From Candidatus Thermodiscus eudorianus (GTDB lineage: Archaea; Thermoproteota; Thermoprotei_A; Sulfolobales; Acidilobaceae): a stretch of DNA of 64,000 nt. Below the pieces are notes generated by a model. It was given only the letters and a program-made list of their open reading frames with translations, searched no databases and had not been told where the DNA came from. Below, one piece after another: positions 17,117-25,000 of the stretch. The DNA is taken from contig WAOW01000005.1 of assembly GCA_015521085.1 (NCBI GenBank), forward strand, positions 310,001-374,000. Direction: 5' to 3'. Every line of letters starts with the position of its first letter. Position 1 is the stretch's first letter. A program made the translations under genes and the position numbers.

Positions 17117-17723
17117 CCCTCAACACCAGCACCCTAGACCAGTCATAGAGCTTCTTCGTAGACTCGTCCGGGCTAGTAGCCACCACACAACCAGCCTCGG
17201 CCACCCTAGAAATAATGGCTGATACAGCCTCTCTACCATTCTGGTCCTGCCCCGTGTAGGGCTCGTCGACTAGGAGGAGCGCGGGCTCCCCTATTAGGGC
17301 CCGGGCTAGGTCGGCCCTCCTCCTCCAACCGAAACTCAACTCCCCAACCCTCCTCTCCATAACCCCGGTAAGGCCCAGTAACTCTAGGGCCCAGCCCGGC
17401 ACGGGCTCCCCGCGTAGCCTGGAATAGAACTCCAGGTTCTCCCTAACGGTCAGCTCAGGGTAAAGGCCGGGCTTGTCGAGCACCAGACCTATATGTCTCC
17501 TTGCAAACGCCTTCTTCGTGCTCAAGCCGTTTATGAAGGCTTCTCCCCCATCAACAGGCTCTATACCAGTTATTATCTTGAGGAGTGTAGTCTTCCCCGA
17601 CCCGTTGGGTCCCAGTATTAGTACGACATCGCCTGCGCTGGCCTCCAGGTTTAACCCGTCGAGCACCTTGCCTACGCCATAGTAGGTTTTGGTGACGTTA
17701 GAAACTCTCAGGCTACAGGACAA
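17094..17723 (-). CDS. ccmA: Heme exporter ATPase CcmA-like
   Basis: This is a 209-residue ABC ATPase. Walker A is GPNGSGKTTLL (residues 38-48), the signature is LSFGWRRRADLARAL, and Walker B is ALLLVDEPYTGQDQ. The small size and position between ccmE and ccmB fit CcmA, which powers heme transfer from CcmE. The signature LSFGWRRR departs from LSGGQ in the way CcmA proteins often do (LSAGQQRR). The start is ATG 17723. Confidence 0.87.
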   Translation of the reverse strand: MSCSLRVSNVTKTYYGVGKVLDGLNLEASAGDVVLILGPNGSGKTTLLKIITGIEPVDGGEAFINGLSTKKAFARRHIGLVLDKPGLYPELTVRENLEFYSRLRGEPVPGWALELLGLTGVMERRVGELSFGWRRRADLARALIGEPALLLVDEPYTGQDQNGREAVSAIISRVAEAGCVVATSPDESTKKLYDWSRVLVLRDGRLEPV

Positions 17724-17758
17724 TCCCAGGGACCCCTCCTGGCCCGGGGGAGAGAGGA

Positions 17759-18175
17759 TTACGAGTTGACCTGGGGAGCCTTATAGCCCTCGTGGCACCC
17801 CTTGAGCATCTGCGATATCTCAATATAGCCCAGGTACTCTCCCATCCGGTGGGGGTAGAAGGTCCCCTGTACGACGACCTGCTGGCCTATCATCCAGTCC
17901 CCGGGCTTCCTGCCATGGAGCCCTATGAACTCCTCCAGGCTGTAGTATGCTATGATCGAGGCCTTGCCGTCGCTCAACACGAACACGACTTGTTTGTTGT
18001 CGCGGGTGATCCAGTAGTCTGTCACCGTCCCTTCTATGGTCACGCGCACAGGCCTATCTGCTCCTGCCAGGCTTGATACGCTCCTGTAGCCCTCCTCTCC
18101 GCCCGAGAACACTATTATCGCAGTCGCTATCATCACGACGCCTATCAAGAGTATTATGAGCCTCCCCTTCCTCAC
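17759..18175 (-). CDS. ccmE: Heme chaperone CcmE, CxxxY type
   Basis: The start was chosen at GTG 18175, two bases after the ccmC stop. A longer ORF to 18262 would run into ccmC. The 138-residue product has an N-terminal anchor (RLIILLIGVVMIATAIIVF) and an OB-fold with VRVTIEGTVTDYWI, VVFVLSDGKASI and VVVQGTFYP. The heme-binding motif near the end is KGCHEGY, i.e. CxxxY instead of the HxxxY of most bacteria. The cysteine variant is known from archaea and some sulfate reducers and is thought to bind heme through cysteine. Confidence 0.9.
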   Translation of the reverse strand: MRKGRLIILLIGVVMIATAIIVFSGGEEGYRSVSSLAGADRPVRVTIEGTVTDYWITRDNKQVVFVLSDGKASIIAYYSLEEFIGLHGRKPGDWMIGQQVVVQGTFYPHRMGEYLGYIEISQMLKGCHEGYKAPQVNS

Positions 18176-18177
18176 AC

Positions 18178-19218
18178 CTAACCACCCAGCCTCTTGGATA
18201 AGAGTAGGGTCCCCCCGTATACTAGTATTATGTAGAGAAGGATATTCACGTATACCCCCCAATGGTTCAGAACCCTCAACTCCTCCACCGCCCTACACGA
18301 GCCACCGCTACCGCCCTTGTAGAGGATAGTGTGGCCTATAATGGAGGGCTGAAGACTGCCATCGGGCAACTCAAGCACTGCCGGCTCGATGGGGCTGGGT
18401 CCCCTATAGGTTATACACTCCTCCATGCCTCCGTGGAACACGGTGGCCTCCAACACACCATCCTGCATAGTCGCGTTTACAACCACCCCGGTCTCGCCGC
18501 CCATATAAGAGGCGGACCCGTAGCCCGCTATAGCCAGCCCAGCTACGAGTGGTACGGCGAGGGCCTTCCAGAGCTCAACCCTCCTAGAGACGGCGAGGGC
18601 TAGGAGGAAGCTAGCCACCACCACTACCAGCATCCTGGCGCCGAAGAGTAAGGCTGCCCTACCCTCTAGGAAGCTAGCGGTGTCGCTGGTAACCGGGTGC
18701 AGGCTGGGAGCTAGGTACGGTAGCGCGAAGCTCACGGGGACCGTCGTGAAGGCTAGTATGGCGTATGCCATGGAGACGCGGCTCCTCTTGGCCGGGTCCT
18801 TTATCGAGTACCTTACAACTAGATACACCGTGTATGCCGCGAACATCAACAGCACACCAGACTCCCTTGGGTCCCAGTTCCAGGGGGACCCCCATGACTC
18901 GCTGGCCCAGATACTGCCAGTGGTGAGCGTCGCCATAGAATATGCGAGGCCCACCAGTATGAAGGAGTGAGCAACACCCTCCAGGTCCCTGCCCGTCTTC
19001 AAGTATGTGGCTGCAAGCACCATTGCCGTGGCGAAGAGTATGTAGCTGGTCACGGCTATCGGCACATGGATGTATATGCTCCTGTAGGCTGTTGGATCGC
19101 CCAGGGGGACCACACCGGGGTAGGGTCCCCTGAACACGCTATAGGCCAGTAGCCCTACATCCACCAGGGCCAGCGCGGCTATCATGTACAATAACCTACT
19201 CCTCACTGGATTCACCAC
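18178..19218 (-). CDS. ccmC: Heme transporter CcmC-like
   Basis: This 346-residue membrane protein has the tryptophan-rich heme-handling motif ESWGSPWNWDPRESG (about residues 108-122), which is specific to CcmC, flanked by hydrophobic helices. It is longer than bacterial CcmC (about 240). The additional C-terminal part includes an exported loop with three cysteines (ECITYRG, GSCRAVEE) before the last helix. It transfers heme to CcmE. It overlaps ccmF by 23 bases upstream and abuts ccmE downstream. Confidence 0.87.
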   Translation of the reverse strand: MVNPVRSRLLYMIAALALVDVGLLAYSVFRGPYPGVVPLGDPTAYRSIYIHVPIAVTSYILFATAMVLAATYLKTGRDLEGVAHSFILVGLAYSMATLTTGSIWASESWGSPWNWDPRESGVLLMFAAYTVYLVVRYSIKDPAKRSRVSMAYAILAFTTVPVSFALPYLAPSLHPVTSDTASFLEGRAALLFGARMLVVVVASFLLALAVSRRVELWKALAVPLVAGLAIAGYGSASYMGGETGVVVNATMQDGVLEATVFHGGMEECITYRGPSPIEPAVLELPDGSLQPSIIGHTILYKGGSGGSCRAVEELRVLNHWGVYVNILLYIILVYGGTLLLSKRLGG

Positions 19219-22063
19219 CTCTCCTCGAGCTAAGGCCTGTGATCACGGCCGTGGCTATGCCCGTGAGGAACAGGCCCGCGCCCCCTATCCAGACGAGCCT
19301 GATGCCTGGCACTATCTTGGCCCTGATATAGAGGCCCTCGGTGGCTATACTGGAGTTGTCCGGGTCGAAGTGCTCGGATAGCGTGTAGAGGGTGAGGGCC
19401 TCGTGGAGCATTTGGGCTGGCTGGTTCATGGCTAGCTGCACCACGTAGTTGGGGTTGCCCTGGTCGTATAGGTTAGCCGCTGCTAGCACTGAGGCAAGGG
19501 AGAAGGCCCTCGTCGGGTCGAGCTCCTTGGAGACCGAGTGGAGGTAGTATACTATCAGCTCGTGGTACCCCTCGCGGAGGGGCGGGTACACTTCCAGGTA
19601 GACGTCGGCGGTGGGAAGCCTAACCACCAGGGGCGTGGCCACAAGCCCTCGGACCCCCTGTAGTTCTCCGTTGAGCTCGAACCTCTGGACTATAGTCTTG
19701 GTGGTCACGGAGCGGCCGGACTCGACCTGGAATGTCAGTTTGAGTATCGCGCCCTCCGCTACCTGTGTCGGGGTAGGTGGGTACCCGAGGCAGGTCTCGG
19801 GCCACGTACAGTTCGCGGGGAACAGCTCCCTCCTGAAGGAATCCACTCCCCCGTCGAGGAGCACCCTGCCCAGCCTCGTCTCGTTCAGGAACCTGAAGAG
19901 CTGCATAGTGTACTCGTTGCTCCTAAACAATCCCACATAGTAGATCGCCTCATCGCTCAGCACCGCTGGAAGATTAACGCCATTTATGCTCCCGTTTATC
20001 GACAGCATGGAATCCCTAACCCTATAGGCTGGCCCGCCCGCCGGGGCCTGCCCGGTCCCATGGCTGACTAGTGTTACCGAGGCCCCCGTCACGTTCACCG
20101 TCAAGTCTCCCAGCTTGATCGAGCCCCTAGAGGGACCCTCCAGGTACCTGGCACCCTCCAGGCCCTCCGTCGGGCTGACCAGTACGTCGCCCACCACGAC
20201 GAGCTGGAGGGTGACGTTTGGCTCCTCGCCCGGCCTTATAAGCAGTAGGCCGGTGGCGTTCTCCAGGACTACCTGGTAGGTCCCATTGCTCGTCACGTTC
20301 CCGGTGGGAAGCGATATGGTGGGGTTGTAGACCTCCAGGTGGCCCTGTCCGTGGATCCCGTCCAGAAGGCCTAGTAGTCCCATCCGCTTCAACTCCTCCA
20401 GCCCCTTCACGGCCTCCTGGTAGGCCTCGTCGAGCCCAGTAACGAGTAACGCTGGAGCCACGCTCCCAGCATAGAATATAGGGCTCCTTCCCGCGTAGGG
20501 CGTATACGCGTCTATAACACCCTCCTGGAGTCTGTACTCGTAGGAGAGTAGCTTGATCCTCACACCATCTAGGACTAGCTCGTCCCCCACCTTCAACCGG
20601 GTATCCGTATAATACGAGGAGTTATAGCTGTAGGGGCCACTCACCAACAAACCCAACACAAGCACGGCCGTGAAGAAGTGAATAGCCAGCCTGGCAGCGA
20701 CCAGTCTATTCCTCTTGAAGAACCTGGCGATGCCCATTAGGCTCGCGGCCAACGCTATACCAGTCCACGGCAGCACCACCAGGATATAGATGTTGGTGAG
20801 GAGGCTACTCTTCGGGGAAACGACAACCCGGCCGAGGTACCCCAGGAGGCTCAACGCAATAGACGAGGCAGTACCGGAGGCTAGCAGTCCCACGGCGTTG
20901 TCCCACTTGAGCCTCTCCCCGAGCATCGAGAGGGGCATAGCGACTAGCAGGGCTAGAAGGGCTGGCGCTAGCAGGGGGTGGTAGACTCGTATACCGCTAT
21001 CGCCAGTAGGGGCGGACCCTATCCTGCCAAGCAGGACCCCCACGGTGGACCAGAGCATTATAGCCAGCGTCACGAGTCCCATGTAGAAGAGTGAGAGGCT
21101 GGAGACCTTCACCCCAAGCCAGTAGGGCCTACGCCTGTCAAACACAGCCAAGACCCTAAGAGCTTCCACATCCCTCAAGGCGAGGACAAGGAACACCAGG
21201 AACCCGGCCCCTGCAACCGTGACGGTAGCCGCCGCCGGAGACGCGAAGCCGTGGAGCTCCGACAGTCCAGCCCGGGTCACGAGTAGGGCCAGGAACACCC
21301 CCGCCGCCGACATGTATAGTAACGTTTGCCCGGCCCTCCTATCGACGGGGAAAGCGTGTAGGGCTGCCGTGAGCAGTAGCCATGGGACGAGCTCGGAGAC
21401 CTCCACTGGATCCCAGGCCCAGTAGCCTCCCCACCCGAGGCTCTCGTAGCTCCACACCCCGCCGAGCAGGAGGCTTAGGGATAGGATGCTCCATGCAACC
21501 AGAGCCACCAACCTCCCACGGAGGTCCCCGGCTACGAGGGCGGTCACTGCCGCTAGGAGGGAGGAGTACGCTAGGAACGTCGCGAGCGGGTGCGGGTATA
21601 TCCACGGGCTCTGGAGGAGGGGGTTTAACCCCGCGCCTGCATAGGCCTCCACGCTGTTGTAGGTGAAGGCGTTGTTCTCAAGCGCTAGGGTTACTAGGGC
21701 TAGTACCATCAACCCGCTGGAGGCCAGGAGCACTCCATTGACTCTCCTGCGCGAGAGGAGTAGGATTATGAGCGAGTACACGCTAGCCAGGGCCGCTAGG
21801 CTCCCGCCCCCACCGGCCCAACTCGACGCGAGCCTGTAGATGAACTCGTGTCTACCACTATACTCGTAGACTGGTAGTAGCGTATAGTCTTGTATCACGT
21901 AGGCCCAGATGTATGGTATCCAGGCAACTATAACCAGGAGTAGACCTGCTCTCCATGCGTTAATCCACCTCCGCCCGCCACCACTCCGATAGCATAGTAG
22001 CCCCGCGGCCGGCGCGGCCGCCGCTCCGATAAGATAGGGGTATCCCGTGTAGTGGAGCCCCAC
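19196..22063 (-). CDS. ccmF: Cytochrome c heme lyase CcmF
   Basis: This 955-residue protein is larger than the bacterial norm (about 650). About 14 hydrophobic helices include the WWD heme motif GWGGYWAWDPVEVSELVPW (about residues 208-226), specific for CcmF. A very long extracytoplasmic region (about residues 490-925) follows, with many N-x-S/T sites, then a final helix and a basic tail. CcmF ligates heme to CxxCH sites, and the octaheme cytochrome at 23310 is the obvious client. No ccmH or ccmI is seen, so the large external domain may take over apocytochrome binding; this is inference. A palindrome copy is at 20130-20140. Confidence 0.92.
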   Translation of the reverse strand: MGLHYTGYPYLIGAAAAPAAGLLCYRSGGGRRWINAWRAGLLLVIVAWIPYIWAYVIQDYTLLPVYEYSGRHEFIYRLASSWAGGGGSLAALASVYSLIILLLSRRRVNGVLLASSGLMVLALVTLALENNAFTYNSVEAYAGAGLNPLLQSPWIYPHPLATFLAYSSLLAAVTALVAGDLRGRLVALVAWSILSLSLLLGGVWSYESLGWGGYWAWDPVEVSELVPWLLLTAALHAFPVDRRAGQTLLYMSAAGVFLALLVTRAGLSELHGFASPAAATVTVAGAGFLVFLVLALRDVEALRVLAVFDRRRPYWLGVKVSSLSLFYMGLVTLAIMLWSTVGVLLGRIGSAPTGDSGIRVYHPLLAPALLALLVAMPLSMLGERLKWDNAVGLLASGTASSIALSLLGYLGRVVVSPKSSLLTNIYILVVLPWTGIALAASLMGIARFFKRNRLVAARLAIHFFTAVLVLGLLVSGPYSYNSSYYTDTRLKVGDELVLDGVRIKLLSYEYRLQEGVIDAYTPYAGRSPIFYAGSVAPALLVTGLDEAYQEAVKGLEELKRMGLLGLLDGIHGQGHLEVYNPTISLPTGNVTSNGTYQVVLENATGLLLIRPGEEPNVTLQLVVVGDVLVSPTEGLEGARYLEGPSRGSIKLGDLTVNVTGASVTLVSHGTGQAPAGGPAYRVRDSMLSINGSINGVNLPAVLSDEAIYYVGLFRSNEYTMQLFRFLNETRLGRVLLDGGVDSFRRELFPANCTWPETCLGYPPTPTQVAEGAILKLTFQVESGRSVTTKTIVQRFELNGELQGVRGLVATPLVVRLPTADVYLEVYPPLREGYHELIVYYLHSVSKELDPTRAFSLASVLAAANLYDQGNPNYVVQLAMNQPAQMLHEALTLYTLSEHFDPDNSSIATEGLYIRAKIVPGIRLVWIGGAGLFLTGIATAVITGLSSRRGGESSEE
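20130..20140. repeat. GAGGGWCCCTC palindrome (A centre), in CDS
   Basis: Exact copy in ccmF, Glu-Gly-Pro-Ser frame on the minus strand. Confidence 0.9.
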
Positions 22064-22066
22064 GCC

Positions 22067-23116
22067 CTACCACCCCCAGAGGATTATGACGCCCGCCGCG
22101 GCTAGGACCGCCCCCGCGATCTGCTGGCTGAGCTTATAGTTTGAGGTCAGCCTCGACAAGAACCCTCCAGCGCTGTAGAGGGTTGCGAGGCCTATACCAG
22201 CCCCGAAGGTTACGAGTATGGATGATGCGAGCGCTCTAGTGACGCCCAGCGACCCGGCTAGGGCTATGGCCCCGGCCACCAGGGGGAGGCTGCACTGCGC
22301 GGCCAAGAGTCCCAGCCCGAAGCAGGAGACGGAGCCGGTCTTGACGGGCGGGAGGGTCCCTCCCATGACCATGTAGGCCCCGGCCATAACCGCGAAGAGT
22401 GACGCGGCGTATCGGAGCCACAAGACGATCCCAGTTATGACGCTTAGAGCTATCGAGACCCCAGCCGCGACTATAAACAGGCCCAGTGTAGATGCGACCG
22501 CGCATCTAACCGGGGATTCACCCCTGCCTATGGCTCCAAGCGCCACTACTAGTGGAGCTACGCAGGGAGATAACGCTATGCCTATGCCAGCCACCACCAT
22601 TGCAGCGGGCCATATAGTCTGTAGCGAGCCGAGTAGTCTAGAGGTCTCCCCGTTGTCCTTTGAGGCCTTAGAGCAGGACTCTTCTATCCAATCCTTCATA
22701 GCCTTGGCGGGGTCTGGTCCTGGGAAGGCTCCTACGTGCCTCGATACAGTATCCCCATTCTCGTCGAATACTAGGAACGTCGGCGTGCCGGTTATCCTGT
22801 ACATGGTGAAGAGTTGTATCGTGGCATCGCTGTACCCTACGTCGGCCACGCCGATACCGTCTTCTCCGGGCTCCAGGATCTTCCAGTGGGGAAGCATTCT
22901 CTCGCAAACCGGGCATGTAGGGCTCCAGAACATTACTGCTGTGCACGTCTTATTCGAGATTATCTCCTTCAGTTCAGTGTTTAACGCTGGAGGCGTTATG
23001 GTCTGGCTTGGTATCGTGTTGAGCGCCCATCCCGTTACGGCGGCTGCTATCATGAATATTGCGAGGATGTGCGTTAGCCTGAGGTCTCCCCTTTTTGGTA
23101 GTTGTAGTCTTGCCAC
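22067..23116 (-). CDS. Thioredoxin-CcdA fusion for cytochrome c maturation
   Basis: This is a 349-residue two-part protein. An N-terminal anchor (about residues 16-32) leads into an extracytoplasmic thioredoxin domain with the active site SPTCPVCERM (C68-C71, CcmG/ResA role). A six-helix CcdA/DsbD-beta membrane domain follows, with cysteines in ALSPCVAPLV and AAQCSLPLV. The CcdA part would pass electrons across the membrane to the fused thioredoxin, which then keeps CxxCH thiols reduced. It is the first gene of the ccm locus and has only 3 bases before ccmF. A palindrome copy lies at 22352-22362. Confidence 0.9.
   Translation of the reverse strand: MARLQLPKRGDLRLTHILAIFMIAAAVTGWALNTIPSQTITPPALNTELKEIISNKTCTAVMFWSPTCPVCERMLPHWKILEPGEDGIGVADVGYSDATIQLFTMYRITGTPTFLVFDENGDTVSRHVGAFPGPDPAKAMKDWIEESCSKASKDNGETSRLLGSLQTIWPAAMVVAGIGIALSPCVAPLVVALGAIGRGESPVRCAVASTLGLFIVAAGVSIALSVITGIVLWLRYAASLFAVMAGAYMVMGGTLPPVKTGSVSCFGLGLLAAQCSLPLVAGAIALAGSLGVTRALASSILVTFGAGIGLATLYSAGGFLSRLTSNYKLSQQIAGAVLAAAGVIILWGW
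22352..22362. repeat. GAGGGWCCCTC palindrome (T centre), in CDS
   Basis: Exact copy in the thioredoxin-CcdA gene, Gly-Gly-Thr-Leu frame on the minus strand. Confidence 0.9.
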
Positions 23117-23309
23117 GGCCGACCCTCATCCTAAACTAGACTAGCACTTCAGTCTATATATCTAGCATTGTTTTCATAATCCTTGCCTCTTACTGAAAGG
23201 TGTTTAACAAGGTTAAAGATAAAATTATATATACTAGTCATTAAGAGAATATATGCTATATAGGTGTTAAACAATAAGTCTATGTAGAGTATATACAAGT
23301 ATCAATGGG
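23117..23309. promoter_or_regulatory. Divergent control region, ccm locus / octaheme cytochrome
   Basis: 193 AT-rich bases separate two divergent transcription units. A 12-bp direct repeat AGGTGTTWAACA occurs at 23198-23209 (T) and 23262-23273 (A), each holding a near-perfect TGTTTAACA/TGTTAAACA palindrome. TATA-like elements lie between them (ATTATATATA at 23224-23233, ATATATGCTATATA near 23249). The arrangement suggests a repressor or activator that co-regulates cytochrome and maturation genes. Confidence 0.6.
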
Positions 23310-24932
23310 GTGCCTAACCCCTTGGCAGAGAATACACTACTAGAATGGAGGACGATCACCGTAGTGATCCTAGTCATACTGCTGGCCGTCTCGATCCTAG
23401 TCCTAACAGGAGGAGAACACGAGGTCAACTACCAGCCAGTCGAGAGGCACAAAGTAGACCACACACAACTCTGGAAAGAGGCCGGGATAACATCATACAA
23501 CGGGAGCGGCACCTGCATATCATGCCACAGAGACGATGTATACGAGGTATTCCACAGCTACCACTACCAGGAGGCATGGCTAGACACGGACATAGCCGGG
23601 GTCACAAACGCGCTAGTAGGGGGCAAGTACGTCTACAACGACTTCTGCGGCGCCATATTCTGGGAAGGAAACAAGAACATAAACTACATAGGGAAAGCAG
23701 TCCTCAAAGCCCCACCCCCAGAGTACAAAGACCTAAAGGGCAAGTTCATAGCAAGCGGCTGCAGCATGTGCCACGGAGTGAGCATGGGCCTAATACCTAG
23801 CGACAAGCCCACCAAGGAGCAGCTGGAGAACATAGACTGCCTTGCATGCCACGCCGACCCCAAGGTCTACATGGCCGGGGGCCCGGGCGTAGTGAAGTAC
23901 CACTACAAGATAGTATACAAGGACGAGAACGGCGTCTGGAGGTACATGGTCAACCCAGACATAAGCGTCGAGACCCTGGCCGCCAACATCTACGACAAGC
24001 CAACCAGCACAAACTGCCTCGCATGCCACGCCTTCAGCGGCGGAGGCCCCCACTACAAGAGGCCAAACCTAAGCCCCGACATGCTAGGAGAGGTCAGCGA
24101 GGACTTCGACGTACACCTAGCCAACGGACTGAGCTGCATAGACTGCCACAAGGTCGAAGACCACCACTTCCCCACGAAGTCAGCCGACACATGGAGCAGG
24201 GAGCCCGGACACGTGCCGAGCTGCACGGACTGCCACGGAGACAAGCCCCACACGGGAGTAGTGGGATGGATACTCAACACCTTCCACACCGAAAAGGTCG
24301 CATGCCAGGTATGCCACATACCAACGATCGCCCACGGCGAGTACCCGACCGACACCCTGAGGAACTGGAGCAAAGCCGAGTTCCTCCCCAAGGCGGGCAA
24401 GTACGAGCCCGAGATAGACCTGGAGTCCAACGTGGAGCCCGTCTACGCCTGGTACAACGGAACAAGGCAAGTATACCTCTGGCCCAACCCGACGACGCCC
24501 AACGAGGAGGGCGAGGTAATCTACGTGAAGCCCCTAGGCTCAAAGGACGATCCAAACTCCAAGCTATACCCCTTCAAGCTACACTACGCGGTAGTACCCT
24601 ACAGTAGCGTCGAGAAGACCATAGTCCCGGTGAAGGTGGGCATAGTATTCGCGACGGGCAACGTGACAAAAGCCGTAGAGACCGGGGCGAAGCTAGCAGG
24701 GATGGAGTGGGACGGCAAATGGGTAACCCTAGTAAGGTACATGCAGGTTAACCACGGCGTACAGCCAGCAGACAAGGCACTATACTGCTTCGACTGCCAC
24801 GGCTTCAGGGAGAAGAGGATGCCATGGCACCTACTAGGATACGGCCACTACCCAGAGATAGCTTTCACAGGAATAGTACTAGCCACGATCCTGGTAATAG
24901 GAGTTATCGTATGGAAGATCATAAAGAAGTAG
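23310..24932 (+). CDS. Octaheme c-type cytochrome, membrane-anchored
   Basis: This 540-residue protein (GTG start) has eight CxxCH heme sites, beginning at residues 69, 151, 177, 236, 276, 305, 332 and 493. An N-terminal helix (about 16-33) and a C-terminal helix (about 515-535) would anchor both ends with the heme domain outside. The heme spacing and phrases ACQVCHIPTIAHGEYP and VNHGVQPADKALYCFDCHG resemble the octaheme tetrathionate reductase family. A hydroxylamine/nitrite-type octaheme enzyme is the main alternative. No CxxCK site is present. It is divergent from the ccm locus that should mature it. Likely role: a terminal reductase or electron conduit in anaerobic respiration. Confidence 0.88.
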   Translation: MPNPLAENTLLEWRTITVVILVILLAVSILVLTGGEHEVNYQPVERHKVDHTQLWKEAGITSYNGSGTCISCHRDDVYEVFHSYHYQEAWLDTDIAGVTNALVGGKYVYNDFCGAIFWEGNKNINYIGKAVLKAPPPEYKDLKGKFIASGCSMCHGVSMGLIPSDKPTKEQLENIDCLACHADPKVYMAGGPGVVKYHYKIVYKDENGVWRYMVNPDISVETLAANIYDKPTSTNCLACHAFSGGGPHYKRPNLSPDMLGEVSEDFDVHLANGLSCIDCHKVEDHHFPTKSADTWSREPGHVPSCTDCHGDKPHTGVVGWILNTFHTEKVACQVCHIPTIAHGEYPTDTLRNWSKAEFLPKAGKYEPEIDLESNVEPVYAWYNGTRQVYLWPNPTTPNEEGEVIYVKPLGSKDDPNSKLYPFKLHYAVVPYSSVEKTIVPVKVGIVFATGNVTKAVETGAKLAGMEWDGKWVTLVRYMQVNHGVQPADKALYCFDCHGFREKRMPWHLLGYGHYPEIAFTGIVLATILVIGVIVWKIIKK

Positions 24933-24967
24933 CGAGGCAGACCCTAACCTACACAATTCCTAATCCA

Positions 24968-25000
24968 CTTTTTAATAATGATTATTGTTATTATTAAAAG
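24968..25000. terminator. Bidirectional terminator-like hairpin
   Basis: CTTTTTAATAAT (24968-24979) faces ATTATTAAAAG (24990-25000) between the converging ends of the cytochrome gene (24932) and the secreted-protein gene (24994). T-runs occur on both strands. Confidence 0.5.

Noticed and set aside
23846-24607. 253-codon ORF in another frame of the cytochrome gene
   Set aside because: It lies wholly inside the octaheme cytochrome gene, whose frame has eight CxxCH motifs. The alternative product is Arg/His/Pro-rich, a typical GC-rich shadow frame.
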